This document shows positions 15,851 to 23,535 of a DNA stretch of 46,175 nucleotides, in pieces; position 1 is the stretch's first letter, and each line of letters begins with the position of its first letter. Source of the stretch: Pseudopelobacter sp964601865 (lineage in GTDB: Bacteria > Desulfobacterota > Desulfuromonadia > Geobacterales > Pseudopelobacteraceae); the NCBI GenBank assembly GCA_964601865.1, contig CAZRPI010000010.1:1-46175 (forward strand), read 5' to 3'. The translations under genes and the position numbers were made by a program. The notes under the pieces were generated by a model. The model worked only from the letters and a program-made list of their open reading frames with translations. It was not told where the DNA came from and ran no database searches.

Positions 15851-15974
15851 AATTCCGTCCGTTACCGGACAGAGGGAATTGCCAGGCGGACGCCGGAATA
15901 TTAGCCTAAATTCGGTAGTTGGGGGCTGCCTGCGTTCGGCCGGATGCGCTCTCTCCGGCACTCCCCAACTGCCG
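15851..15974 (+). promoter_or_regulatory. Structured leader upstream of the secreted propeller protein
   Basis: Two nested stem-loops precede the gene by 46 nt. The first pairs AATTCC (15851-15856) with GGAATT (15875-15880) and encloses GTCCG-TTAC-CGGAC (57-61/66-70). The second pairs CGGTAGTTGGGG (15913-15924) with CCCCAACTGCCG (15963-15974), 12 bp with one G-U, and encloses GCCGGA/TCCGGC (15939-15944/15954-15959). No terminator-type T run follows. It may be a riboswitch-like or mRNA-stabilising leader; it does not match a class that I can name. Confidence 0.45.
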
Positions 15975-16020
15975 TTTCCAGGATGAATCTTTGTTGTGAT
16001 AAATTACAGGAGGTAAGTTT

Positions 16021-17922
16021 ATGAAATCATGGAAAGATGTTTGTAAACGGCGCATTCCGGCCTTGATACCCGCCACTGCGCTTCTCTTCTCCCTGAACTC
16101 CCCCGTCTACGGCGGATGGACGATCGAGACCCTCACCGCGCCCCAGAACACGAACATGTGGCAACTGCGGGGCCTGAGCTTCGCTTCCGCCACCGACGGG
16201 TGGGCAATTGGCCAGAACTACAGGAAAAACTTCAATACCGAGGGGGCGCTGTTCCACTACCAGAACGGGTCATGGACCACGGTGAATCCGCCGGATCTGG
16301 GCCTGTCCGACTGGTGGCTCAACGGCGTCTCCTTCACCTCCGCCGCTAACGGCTGGGCAGTGGGAAAGGACGACTCGGACAGCAAATGGCTCGTGCTGCA
16401 TTATTCAGGCGGGGCATGGAGTTCCGACGGTACCATACCAACCGTGATCGGTGAGCTGAAAGCCGTCCATTTCACCTCCGCCACCGAAGGGTGGGCGGTG
16501 GGAGAAGATCGGGGAAACAGTAGAGGCGGGTTGCTCCACTACAAGGATGGTTCCTGGACCTCCGTCGCTCCTCCATTCGACACTATCAAAACCCTTAACG
16601 CCGTCCATTTCACCTCCGCCGGCGAGGGGTGGGCGGTGGGATACGGTCCGTCCCTGCTCCACTATACGACGGCAGACGGCTGGAAATCGGTCGCCCCACC
16701 AACGGTTACCGGGCAATACTGGTACCTCAACTCGGTCCATTTCACTTCCGCCGGCGAGGGGTGGGCGGTGGGAACATCGCATATCTATAGTGACACAGGA
16801 GGATACAACCAGGGTGTTATCCTCCATTACAGCAGCAGTAGCGGTTGGACACCGGTAACTCCACCGTCGGTGAGCACCAGTTGGAATCTGACGGGGGTTC
16901 ACTTCACCTCCGCCACGGAGGGATGGGCCGCCGGCGCCGATGAAACCAACAAGATCGGAGTCCTGCTGCATTACAAGAACGGGACCTGGAGTTCTGTCAC
17001 CCCTCCGGATGTCGAGCAGTTGAACTACAGCTGGGACCTGCGGGGCGGCGTCAGCTTCGCCTCCTCCAGCGAAGGATGGGCAGCGGGGTACAACGGCGCG
17101 GGCGTCCTGCTCCATTACACCAATACTGCCCTCCCCACCCTGAGCGTAACCAGAGCGGGCAGCGGCTCAGGCACGGTTACCTCAACCCCGGCAGGCATCA
17201 ACTGTGGCGCCACCTGCGAAGCCACCTTCAAGAAGGGAACCAAGGTATCCCTCACTCCGGCGCCAGCCGACGGCTCGGTTTTCACCGGCTGGTCCGGCGA
17301 CTGCTCCGGCGCCAAAAAGTGCTCCGTGGCCATGAAGGCTGATAAATCCGTGTCAGTTGGCTTCGACACCGGATCGTGCAGCTATACCATCTCCCCGTCG
17401 GCCAAGAACCTCACCTATAAGGGGGGAACGGTGACCGTCAGGGTGACCGCCGGGACGTACACCTACTGCAACGCCCCGGAGATCGTGAACAACACCGGCT
17501 GGATCACCGCCGTGAACTCCTTCGCCAACGACAGGGGGACCATCAAGCTCACCGTGCCCGCGCTCGATTCCTCAACGGGGAGGAGCGGCACACTCACCAT
17601 CGGCGGCAAGACCTTCACCCTGACCCAGAGCGGCAAGTTGTGCAGCCTCAGCATCAATCCTTCCTCTTCGGGGAATCTTGGCTCAGGCCAGATGTCGGGC
17701 TCCTTCGGGGTCCATGCCACGCCTTCCGACTGCGCCTGGAACGCGGAGTCCAGCGTTCCCGGATGGCTTTTCATCACCTCCGGTTCATCCGGGACTGGTG
17801 ATGGAATCGTCAACATGACGGTCTCGGCCAATACCACGGGCAAGCCCAGAAGCGGCAAGGTCACCGTCACGCTGACCGCGAACAAGAAGAAGAAAGTCTA
17901 CAGTGTGAAACAGAAGAAATAG
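16021..17922 (+). CDS. Secreted seven-bladed propeller protein with InlB-like and BACON domains
   Basis: 633 residues, exported: basic N-terminus, hydrophobic stretch and a likely signal peptidase site after VYG near residue 31. Residues ~46-370 contain seven repeats of the form LxxVHFTSAxEGWAVG ... LLHYxxGxWxxVxPP, which should fold as a seven-bladed beta-propeller (BNR/Ycf48-like). Residues ~372-450 form a divergent InlB B-repeat type domain (GSGTVTS ... GINCGATC ... LTPAPADGSVFTGWSGDC). Residues ~452-537 and ~540-633 are two BACON-like beta-sandwiches, each opening with a CSxxI motif and ending in a TLTQSG or VKQKK-type strand. No anchor or catalytic motif is seen; surface adhesion or glycan binding is inferred. 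AGGAGG precedes ATG 16021. Confidence 0.85.
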   Translation: MKSWKDVCKRRIPALIPATALLFSLNSPVYGGWTIETLTAPQNTNMWQLRGLSFASATDGWAIGQNYRKNFNTEGALFHYQNGSWTTVNPPDLGLSDWWLNGVSFTSAANGWAVGKDDSDSKWLVLHYSGGAWSSDGTIPTVIGELKAVHFTSATEGWAVGEDRGNSRGGLLHYKDGSWTSVAPPFDTIKTLNAVHFTSAGEGWAVGYGPSLLHYTTADGWKSVAPPTVTGQYWYLNSVHFTSAGEGWAVGTSHIYSDTGGYNQGVILHYSSSSGWTPVTPPSVSTSWNLTGVHFTSATEGWAAGADETNKIGVLLHYKNGTWSSVTPPDVEQLNYSWDLRGGVSFASSSEGWAAGYNGAGVLLHYTNTALPTLSVTRAGSGSGTVTSTPAGINCGATCEATFKKGTKVSLTPAPADGSVFTGWSGDCSGAKKCSVAMKADKSVSVGFDTGSCSYTISPSAKNLTYKGGTVTVRVTAGTYTYCNAPEIVNNTGWITAVNSFANDRGTIKLTVPALDSSTGRSGTLTIGGKTFTLTQSGKLCSLSINPSSSGNLGSGQMSGSFGVHATPSDCAWNAESSVPGWLFITSGSSGTGDGIVNMTVSANTTGKPRSGKVTVTLTANKKKKVYSVKQKK

Positions 17923-17951
17923 CGTGGAATTACTCTTTGTCCAGCTACCGG

Positions 17952-17976
17952 GGCCCGGCATGCCATGTGCCGGGCC
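17952..17976 (+). terminator. Terminator-like hairpin after the propeller gene
   Basis: GGCCCGGCA (17952-17960) pairs with TGCCGGGCC (17968-17976), 9 bp with a 7-nt loop, followed by the moderately T-rich TTCCTGTT. It lies 30 nt after the stop codon. Confidence 0.65.
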
Positions 17977-18031
17977 TTCCTGTTGGCGAAACCATGCAGC
18001 TCTTTCAAGGGCTTCGAAAAACAGCCTGTCT

Positions 18032-18105
18032 TCCCCGAGTGCTTCTATCGGGGATCCATAAAGCCAAAATCCTGATTACCGATTGAACCCTCGGGAATGA
18101 CGATA
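18032..18105. repeat. Degenerate palindromic repeat (CCCCGA...TCGGGGATCC type)
   Basis: TCCCCGA (18032-18038) pairs with TCGGGGA (18048-18054), and TCGGGAATGACG follows at about 18091-18102. The TCGGGGATCC and TCGGGAATGAC pieces resemble the common dispersed repeat with core CATTCCCG...CGGGAATCC. It directly abuts the MITE-like element, so the 17977-18311 gap is repeat-filled and gene-free. Confidence 0.5.
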
Positions 18106-18245
18106 ATATGTGCCTCTTGCAAAAGGATTCCGTTCATGGTTCGACAGGCTCACCACGAACGGAATATCAGTGTGTTATCCGGGTTACGTCCGTTCGCCCT
18201 GAGCTTGTCGAAGGGCAAAATACGACTTTTGCAAGAGGCTCATAT
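18106..18245. mobile_element. 140-bp MITE/REPIN-like element with 20-bp terminal inverted repeats
   Basis: The ends ATATGTGCCTCTTGCAAAAG (18106-18125) and the reverse complement at 18226-18245 match at 19 of 20 positions. Inside, ATTCCGTTCATGGT (18127-18140) pairs with 18152-18165, and the REP-like halves TCGACAGGCTCA and TGAGCTTGTCGA face each other. There is no coding capacity, so it would need a transposase in trans. No clear target duplication is visible, because the repeat extends into AT-rich flanks. It lies between the propeller gene and the 3' end of holA. Confidence 0.8.
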
Positions 18246-18311
18246 TTATAGAGATACTGAAGTTGCCGTTGCAGAGGATAAGGGCAAGGCTGCGCTGGTT
18301 TGACGTGTTTT

Positions 18312-19310
18312 TTACGCGCTATCGCCCAGACAGATCCCGGTCACCAGACCGTGCATCAGGGCATAGGGGTGGCCGCCGCTCTTTGCCGCCAGATCGCAAC
18401 GGAACAGTTCCTCGAAGATTCTCCGCAACTCCCCCCGATCGAAATTCTTCGCCTGCTGCAGGTACTCCCCCAGGAAGTAGGCATTGATACCGACCTCCCT
18501 GCTGATGTCCTGGTTGGATGCCCTGCGCTCAACCATCTCCCTGACCCGCCAGAGCTGGCGGAAATGACGCGCCAGCGCCCCGAGCATCATCGGGACCTCC
18601 TCTCCGTTGAGAAAGAGGGTGTCCAGGCTCTTCAGGGCGCTTTGCAGATCCCTGGTTCCCAGGTAGCGGGCCAGTTCGAAGACGGTGAAAGCCTTGCTGC
18701 TGCTGGCCACCGCGCGCACGTCGTCCAGGGTGATTTTCGGGCGTGAGGCGGCGTAAATGGTGAGTTTTTCAATCTGCGACGACAGTTCCCGGAGGTTGTT
18801 GCCGACCAGAAAGGAGAGAAGCTCCGCCGCGGCCGGCTCCATCGTTTTGTCGTGGGTCTGCGCCTCCGTCTGTATGAAGCCTGACAGTTTGTTGTCGTAG
18901 AGGCGCCGGTATTCCACCAGCGCCCCCCGTTTTTTGAGTTCCAGAAAGAACTTTTTGCGCTGGTCGATTTTGATCCCGTTGAAGATGAGGCAGGTCGTCC
19001 CGGCCGGGTTGCGTACGTAGTCGAGCAGGACTTCCAGCGCATCGGCCCTGAGCTGCTCGGCGCGCTTGACGAGAACCACCCGCCGCTCGGCGAACATGGG
19101 CAGGGTCTGGGCTGCGTCAACAATATCGACGCCCTTTGACTCGTTGCCGAAGAAGACGTTGAAATTGAAATCCCGGAGAGTCGGGTCGACCGCCACGTCC
19201 AGCAGTCTGGCCGTAGCGCGTTCGATCAGAAATGACTCTTCGCCGTAGAGGTAGCAGAGAATGGGCGGTTTGCCGTTGCGGACCGCGGATTCGAGTTCCT
19301 GGGGCGTCAT
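18312..19310 (-). CDS. holA: DNA polymerase III subunit delta
   Basis: Clamp-loader subunit that opens the beta sliding clamp. 332 residues, normal length. The N-terminal pattern PPILCYLYGEESFLIERA, the segment FAERRVVLVKRAEQL near residue 75, CLIFNGIKIDQRKKFFLELKKRG near 110-130 and the C-terminal helical collar (ARHFRQLWRVREM) fit HolA. Like other delta subunits it lacks a working Walker A motif. It starts 1 nt after the lptE stop and is the last gene of a minus-strand run. The order leuS-lptE-holA is conserved in many proteobacteria. Confidence 0.93.
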   Translation of the reverse strand: MTPQELESAVRNGKPPILCYLYGEESFLIERATARLLDVAVDPTLRDFNFNVFFGNESKGVDIVDAAQTLPMFAERRVVLVKRAEQLRADALEVLLDYVRNPAGTTCLIFNGIKIDQRKKFFLELKKRGALVEYRRLYDNKLSGFIQTEAQTHDKTMEPAAAELLSFLVGNNLRELSSQIEKLTIYAASRPKITLDDVRAVASSSKAFTVFELARYLGTRDLQSALKSLDTLFLNGEEVPMMLGALARHFRQLWRVREMVERRASNQDISREVGINAYFLGEYLQQAKNFDRGELRRIFEELFRCDLAAKSGGHPYALMHGLVTGICLGDSA

Positions 19311-19311
19311 G

Positions 19312-19869
19312 TCAGTAGGATTGCTCCACCGTCGTCAGAAATTGCCGGGCAAGCTTGTGGGAGGCGGCCACCAGGGCCTCCTCCTCGGCGCTGTGCTGAA
19401 GCGCCAGATCGTCATTGGCGGGGTAGTCATGAAAAGCCGTCAACGTCCCCTTCCAGGAGAGCCCCTTGTCGGACCTGCTGCGCAGCTCAAGCTCGACTTC
19501 GATGGTGAGCCGGTACTCCCTGGCGCGGTCGATCGAGGTATACGAGATCGGCCTCAGGATGTAGGATTTGAGATTTCCGCTCACCTGAAGGTCCGCCGAC
19601 TCCAGACTGCCCGCGGGCGCAATGCCGCGCATGATGTGGGCCTCTTCCAGCAGCGCCCTGCGCAGGACCGTCTGGGCGGAGGAACTGATTGACCGGTTGG
19701 CTATGAAAGCCACCCAGATGTTCCGGCCGGAGTCGAGCCTGCCGCCGGCTGATGCGACGGGGCGGTAGCCGCACCCCGCAATGACCAGCAGCAGAAGGAA
19801 GCCGGCAAAGAGAGCCGCGACCGTTTGGCGCGCTCCGGGGACGATTCTGTTCCGTGTCGTATCGGTCAT
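19312..19869 (-). CDS. lptE: LPS-assembly lipoprotein LptE
   Basis: Outer-membrane lipoprotein that plugs the LptD translocon and helps to insert lipopolysaccharide into the outer leaflet. The 185-residue protein has an N-terminal hydrophobic segment and a lipobox LVIAGC with C33 as the lipidated residue, followed by GYRP, the typical start of mature LptE. The rest is an alpha/beta domain with long polar strands (SADLQVSGNLKSYILRPISY). The call relies on the lipobox-GYRP pattern and on its position between leuS and holA, since LptE sequences diverge strongly. Its presence shows that the host is Gram-negative with LPS. Confidence 0.9.
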   Translation of the reverse strand: MTDTTRNRIVPGARQTVAALFAGFLLLLVIAGCGYRPVASAGGRLDSGRNIWVAFIANRSISSSAQTVLRRALLEEAHIMRGIAPAGSLESADLQVSGNLKSYILRPISYTSIDRAREYRLTIEVELELRSRSDKGLSWKGTLTAFHDYPANDDLALQHSAEEEALVAASHKLARQFLTTVEQSY

Positions 19870-19882
19870 GTCTGCCGCTCCC

Positions 19883-22354
19883 CTACCCTGCCACGATATT
19901 GACCAGCTTGCCCCTGACGCAGATTACCTTGCGCACCTGGACCCCCTGTAGAAGCGGCTGGACTTTCTCGTCCGCCAGGGCGATCGCCTTGAGCGATTCC
20001 TCGTCGGTACCCGCGGAAACCGTGATTTTGGATCGCAGCTTCCCGTTGACCTGGACAACCATCAGCACCTCGTCATCGACGGCGGCATCCCGGTCGAATT
20101 CCGGCCAGGGAGTATCGGAGAGGGGACGATCGTGCCCCAGAAGCCCCCACAGTTCCTCGGCGATGTGCGGCACGAAGGGAGCGAGCAGCAGGATCAGGCT
20201 GTCCAGAGCCTCCCTCATGACCGCCCCTGCCTGGGGAGTCGCGGTCCCCGCGGACTGGAGCGTGTTGAGGAGTTCCATCACCGCGGCAATGGCGGTGTTG
20301 AAGTGAAAACGCTCCTCAATGTCCTCGGTCACTTTCCTTATGGTCTTGTGCACCGCCCGCCTCAAGCCCTTCTCCCCGGCGGACAGAGCGGCAATGTCCG
20401 GCCTGCCGGCGCCCCTGACGAGCTCCAGCCGGTCATGGACCAGTTTCCAGACGCGGTTGAGGAAACGGAACGAGCCGTCTACCCCCTGATCGTTCCAGTC
20501 CAGGTCCTTTTCCGGCGGTGCGGCGAAGAGCGAGAACAGCCGCGCCGTATCGGCGCCGTAGCGTTCGATCAATGCGTTGGGATCCACCACGTTACCCTTG
20601 GACTTGCTCATCTTGGAGCCGTCCTTTATGACCATCCCCTGGGTCAGCAGATTGGTGAAGGGCTCGTCGCACCCCACGTATCCCAGGTCCCGCAGAACCT
20701 TGGTGAAGAAGCGGGCGTAGAGGAGGTGCAGGACCGCATGCTCGATACCGCCGATGTACTGGTCCACCGACATCCAGTAATCCACCCGTTTCCGGTCGAG
20801 GGGGGTATCATGGGAATCGGGGCAGCAGTAGCGGAGAAAATACCAAGAGGACTGCACGAAGGTGTCCATGGTGTCGGTTTCACGGCGGGCCGGCGCCCCG
20901 CACTTCGGACAGGGGACGTTGATGAATGATTCCAGCCTGGCGAGAGGGCTTCCCCCCTCGCCCGTGAACTCCACGTCCATGGGGAGTTGAACCGGCAGCT
21001 CCTGTTCCGGCACCGGGACGACGCCGCACTGCTCGCAGTAGATCACCGGGATCGGGTTGCCCCAGTAACGCTGGCGCGAAATGCCCCAGTCGCGGAGACG
21101 GTAGGTTACGGTCTTCTTCCCGATCCCTTTTTCCTGCAGATAATCGGCGATGGCATCCTTGGCCGCCTCGCTCCCCAGGCCGTCGAAACGCTCGGAGTTG
21201 ACCATGATGCCGGGCTCGGTGTAGGCAGCTTCCATGGTTGCCGGATCAAGGGCCGTTCCCTCGGGCTGGATGACCACCTTCAGCTGTAGGCCGTATTTTT
21301 TTGCGAACTCGAAATCGCGCTGGTCGTGGGTCGGTACCGCCATTACGGCGCCGGAGCCGTAATCCATCAGCACGAAGTTGGCCAGATAGATGGGCATGCG
21401 CACCTTGGTCAGGGGGTTGATGCAGTAGGAGCCGGTGAAGACCCCCTCCTTCTCGTAATCATCGGCGGTCCGTTTCGTGCGGTCCGTCTTCCTGACCCTG
21501 TCGATGAAGCGCTCAACCTCCTCCCTCCTGTCCGGCGTCGTCAGTTCGGCGGCCAGCCTGTGTTCCGGGGCCAGAGACATGAAGGTCGCTCCGAACAGAG
21601 TGTCCTGGCGGGTAGTAAAAACCCTGATGGAGGAGGGACTGTTCTCCAGCGGAAAATCAATTTCACAGCCGTAACTCTTGCCGATCCAGTTGCGCTGCAT
21701 CACCAGAACCCGTTCCGGCCAGCCCGGCAGTCGGTCGGTATAGTCCAGAAGTTCCTCGGCGTACTGAGTGATGCGGAAAAACCACTGATCCAGCTCCTTC
21801 TGCTGGACCGGGCTGTCGCAGCGCCAGCAGGCGCCGTCCTCGACCTGTTCGTTGGCCAGAACGGTTTCGCATTTCGGACACCAGTTGACGAACGAGGTCT
21901 TTTTGTACGCCAGTCCCTTCTCAAGCATCTCGAGGAAGATCTTCTGTTCCCAGCGGTAGTACTCCAGGTCGCAGGTGGCCAGCTCCCGTCTCCAGTCGTA
22001 GGAGAGCCCCATCTTCTTGAGCTGCCCCCTCATGTAGGCGATGTTCTCGTAGGTCCACTTGGCCGGATGACTCCTGTGCTGGATTGCCGCGTTTTCCGCC
22101 GGCATGCCGAAGGCGTCCCACCCCATGGGGTGAAGCACGTTGAAGCCCCGCATCCGCTTGAACCGTCCGATCACATCACCGATGGAGTAGTTGCGCACGT
22201 GCCCCATGTGAATCTTCCCCGAAGGATAGGGAAACATCTCGAGCAGATAGTACTTGGGCCTGTCTCCTGCCTCGTCAACGGCGAAAGACGACCGTTCCTC
22301 CCAAGTCCGTTGCCACTTCTGCTCAACCTCCGCCGGGTTATATTTCTGTTCCAC
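19883..22354 (-). CDS. leuS: Leucyl-tRNA synthetase
   Basis: Class I synthetase charging tRNA-Leu. The 823-residue form begins with GTG 22354 (encoding VEQKYNPAEVEQKWQ), supported by AAGGAAG about 5 nt upstream; this places the start 17 bp inside the preceding methylesterase gene. HMGHVRNY is the HIGH motif near residue 48, KMSKSKGNVV the KMSKS loop, and the CP1 editing domain lies at ~220-420 with the TRQDT motif and GTDHQRD-like VPTHDQRD. CPKC pairs form zinc sites. lptE and holA follow within 14 bp each. The synthetase is unusual only in being coupled to a chemosensory gene. Confidence 0.96.
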   Translation of the reverse strand: MEQKYNPAEVEQKWQRTWEERSSFAVDEAGDRPKYYLLEMFPYPSGKIHMGHVRNYSIGDVIGRFKRMRGFNVLHPMGWDAFGMPAENAAIQHRSHPAKWTYENIAYMRGQLKKMGLSYDWRRELATCDLEYYRWEQKIFLEMLEKGLAYKKTSFVNWCPKCETVLANEQVEDGACWRCDSPVQQKELDQWFFRITQYAEELLDYTDRLPGWPERVLVMQRNWIGKSYGCEIDFPLENSPSSIRVFTTRQDTLFGATFMSLAPEHRLAAELTTPDRREEVERFIDRVRKTDRTKRTADDYEKEGVFTGSYCINPLTKVRMPIYLANFVLMDYGSGAVMAVPTHDQRDFEFAKKYGLQLKVVIQPEGTALDPATMEAAYTEPGIMVNSERFDGLGSEAAKDAIADYLQEKGIGKKTVTYRLRDWGISRQRYWGNPIPVIYCEQCGVVPVPEQELPVQLPMDVEFTGEGGSPLARLESFINVPCPKCGAPARRETDTMDTFVQSSWYFLRYCCPDSHDTPLDRKRVDYWMSVDQYIGGIEHAVLHLLYARFFTKVLRDLGYVGCDEPFTNLLTQGMVIKDGSKMSKSKGNVVDPNALIERYGADTARLFSLFAAPPEKDLDWNDQGVDGSFRFLNRVWKLVHDRLELVRGAGRPDIAALSAGEKGLRRAVHKTIRKVTEDIEERFHFNTAIAAVMELLNTLQSAGTATPQAGAVMREALDSLILLLAPFVPHIAEELWGLLGHDRPLSDTPWPEFDRDAAVDDEVLMVVQVNGKLRSKITVSAGTDEESLKAIALADEKVQPLLQGVQVRKVICVRGKLVNIVAG

Positions 22355-23024
22355 GATAGCTTCCTTTCTCTGTTTCATTTGATTGCAGCGGCGTATCAGG
22401 AATAACGGGAGTCCGCGCCCTGCTGCCGCGCGCCCTCTCCTCCGACGCATGGGCCCTGAAGGTTATTTCCCGCGCCAGGCGATGCAGCGGCAGCACCCGG
22501 TCCACGAGTCCCGTGGCCACGGCTTCCCTCGGCATCCCGTACACGGCCGCCGTTTCGTCCGATTCAGCCACGACGAATCCCCCGAGCTCCTTGACCCTCC
22601 GCAGAGCCCTGCTTCCGTCGTCACCCATGCCGGTCAGCACCACCGCCATCATCCGGTTGCGGAAAATCTCCGCGCATGAGGAAAACATCAGGTTCACCGA
22701 AGGGGAGTAGCGCTCTTCCGGAACCGGGGGCACGATCCTTGCTATCGTCCCTTCAGCGGACTTTTCAAAAACGAGGTTGCTCCCACCAGGGGCGATCAGA
22801 ACCCTCCCGGGAACCAGGAGGTCGCCATCTTCCGCCTCCTTAACCGCAAAAACCGACAGACGGTCCAGCCGCTCGGCAAACGACCTGGTAAATCCGGGCG
22901 GCATGTGCTGCGAAACAACGAACGCAAAGGGCAACTGTCGTTCGAAGGCCGAGAAGAGGTTCTGGAGCGCCGGAGGACCGCCCGTGGACGCTCCGATGGC
23001 AATTATGTCAAAAGTCCTCTTCAT
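22338..23024 (-). CDS. CheB-type protein-glutamate methylesterase without receiver domain
   Basis: Removes methyl groups from glutamates of chemoreceptors. The 228-residue protein consists of the catalytic CheB domain only: S13 in IGASTGGPPAL, H40 in VSQHMPPGF and D135/D136 in LTGMGDDGSRAL form the catalytic site. The N-terminal receiver that normally gates CheB is absent, so control must come from elsewhere or activity is constitutive. A basic, low-complexity tail of about 30 residues follows the domain. It overlaps the upstream cheW by 4 bp (ATGA) and leuS by 17 bp. No cheR or receptor gene is nearby. Confidence 0.9.
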   Translation of the reverse strand: MKRTFDIIAIGASTGGPPALQNLFSAFERQLPFAFVVSQHMPPGFTRSFAERLDRLSVFAVKEAEDGDLLVPGRVLIAPGGSNLVFEKSAEGTIARIVPPVPEERYSPSVNLMFSSCAEIFRNRMMAVVLTGMGDDGSRALRRVKELGGFVVAESDETAAVYGMPREAVATGLVDRVLPLHRLAREITFRAHASEERARGSRARTPVIPDTPLQSNETEKGSYRGTEI

Positions 23025-23530
23025 CCTCTCATCTCTTCGCCGTCGTCCAAAGGACGGTCACCGTTCAGCAGCAGATCGATGTCAACGATCATTACCACGT
23101 CGTCATTGGCACGGCAAACCCCCAGAATGCATTCGGCCCCGAATCCCTCAAGATCCGGTGGCGGCATGATCCTTTCGCAGGGCACATCGATTATTTCAAC
23201 CACCTCATCCACCCCCAGGGCCAGTGCCCCGTCCCGGAGCCTGACAACGATCAGTTCTCCCGGATTCCGCTCCGGCCTGGGTGGTATCCGGAAGCGCCCG
23301 CGCAGATCCATGACCGGAATGGTTTTGCCGCGAAGGACGGCATCCCGCGTGACAAACCGCGATGGAGAAAGCGGGGGCCTTACCGCTCCGGGAACGGCTA
23401 TTTCCATGATACGCATGACATCGACGGCAAAAAGAGATCCGGCCAGCCTGAAACAGGCGAGAGGAATTGCCCCGGGCTTGGCGTTAATCCCGGAAACGGC
23501 GGCCGGCTCGGGCATGTCAAAGGTATTCAT
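23021..23530 (-). CDS. CheW-like adaptor (first copy upstream of the methylesterase)
   Basis: Couples chemoreceptors to CheA. I chose ATG 23530 (169 residues, MNTFDMPEP), which begins 6 bp after the upstream stop; a longer frame would overlap the neighbouring cheW. The CheW fold is visible: LACFRLAGSLFAVDVMRIMEI, then TRDAVLRGKTIPVMDLRGRF, LIVVRLRDGALALGVDEVVEI and the end strand ANDDVVMIVDIDLLL. The residues differ clearly from the other CheW in the operon, so the two probably bind different partners or act as a matched pair. The proline-rich segments PPPDLEG and VRPPLSPS are unusual for the family. Confidence 0.85.
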   Translation of the reverse strand: MNTFDMPEPAAVSGINAKPGAIPLACFRLAGSLFAVDVMRIMEIAVPGAVRPPLSPSRFVTRDAVLRGKTIPVMDLRGRFRIPPRPERNPGELIVVRLRDGALALGVDEVVEIIDVPCERIMPPPDLEGFGAECILGVCRANDDVVMIVDIDLLLNGDRPLDDGEEMRG

Positions 23531-23535
23531 TCCCC

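Noticed and set aside
15851..15974. GEMM-type c-di-GMP/cGAMP riboswitch
   Set aside because: A GGACGC and a GCCTAAA-like string occur, as in that class, but the conserved GCA-AGGGCAAACC part and the tetraloop-receptor layout are missing.
16150..17120. Tandem repeats as a possible CRISPR array
   Set aside because: The repeats are about 130-170 bp apart, in frame and encode protein blades (GWAVG); there are no short direct repeats with unique spacers.
18097..18303. Small open frame across the MITE-like element
   Set aside because: It consists mainly of translated inverted repeats, with no ribosome binding site or domain.
22354..22450. Longer N-terminus of LeuS reaching back into the methylesterase gene
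   Set aside because: The extra residues are arginine-rich read-through of the neighbouring gene, and the family N-terminus begins at the GTG with its own ribosome binding site.
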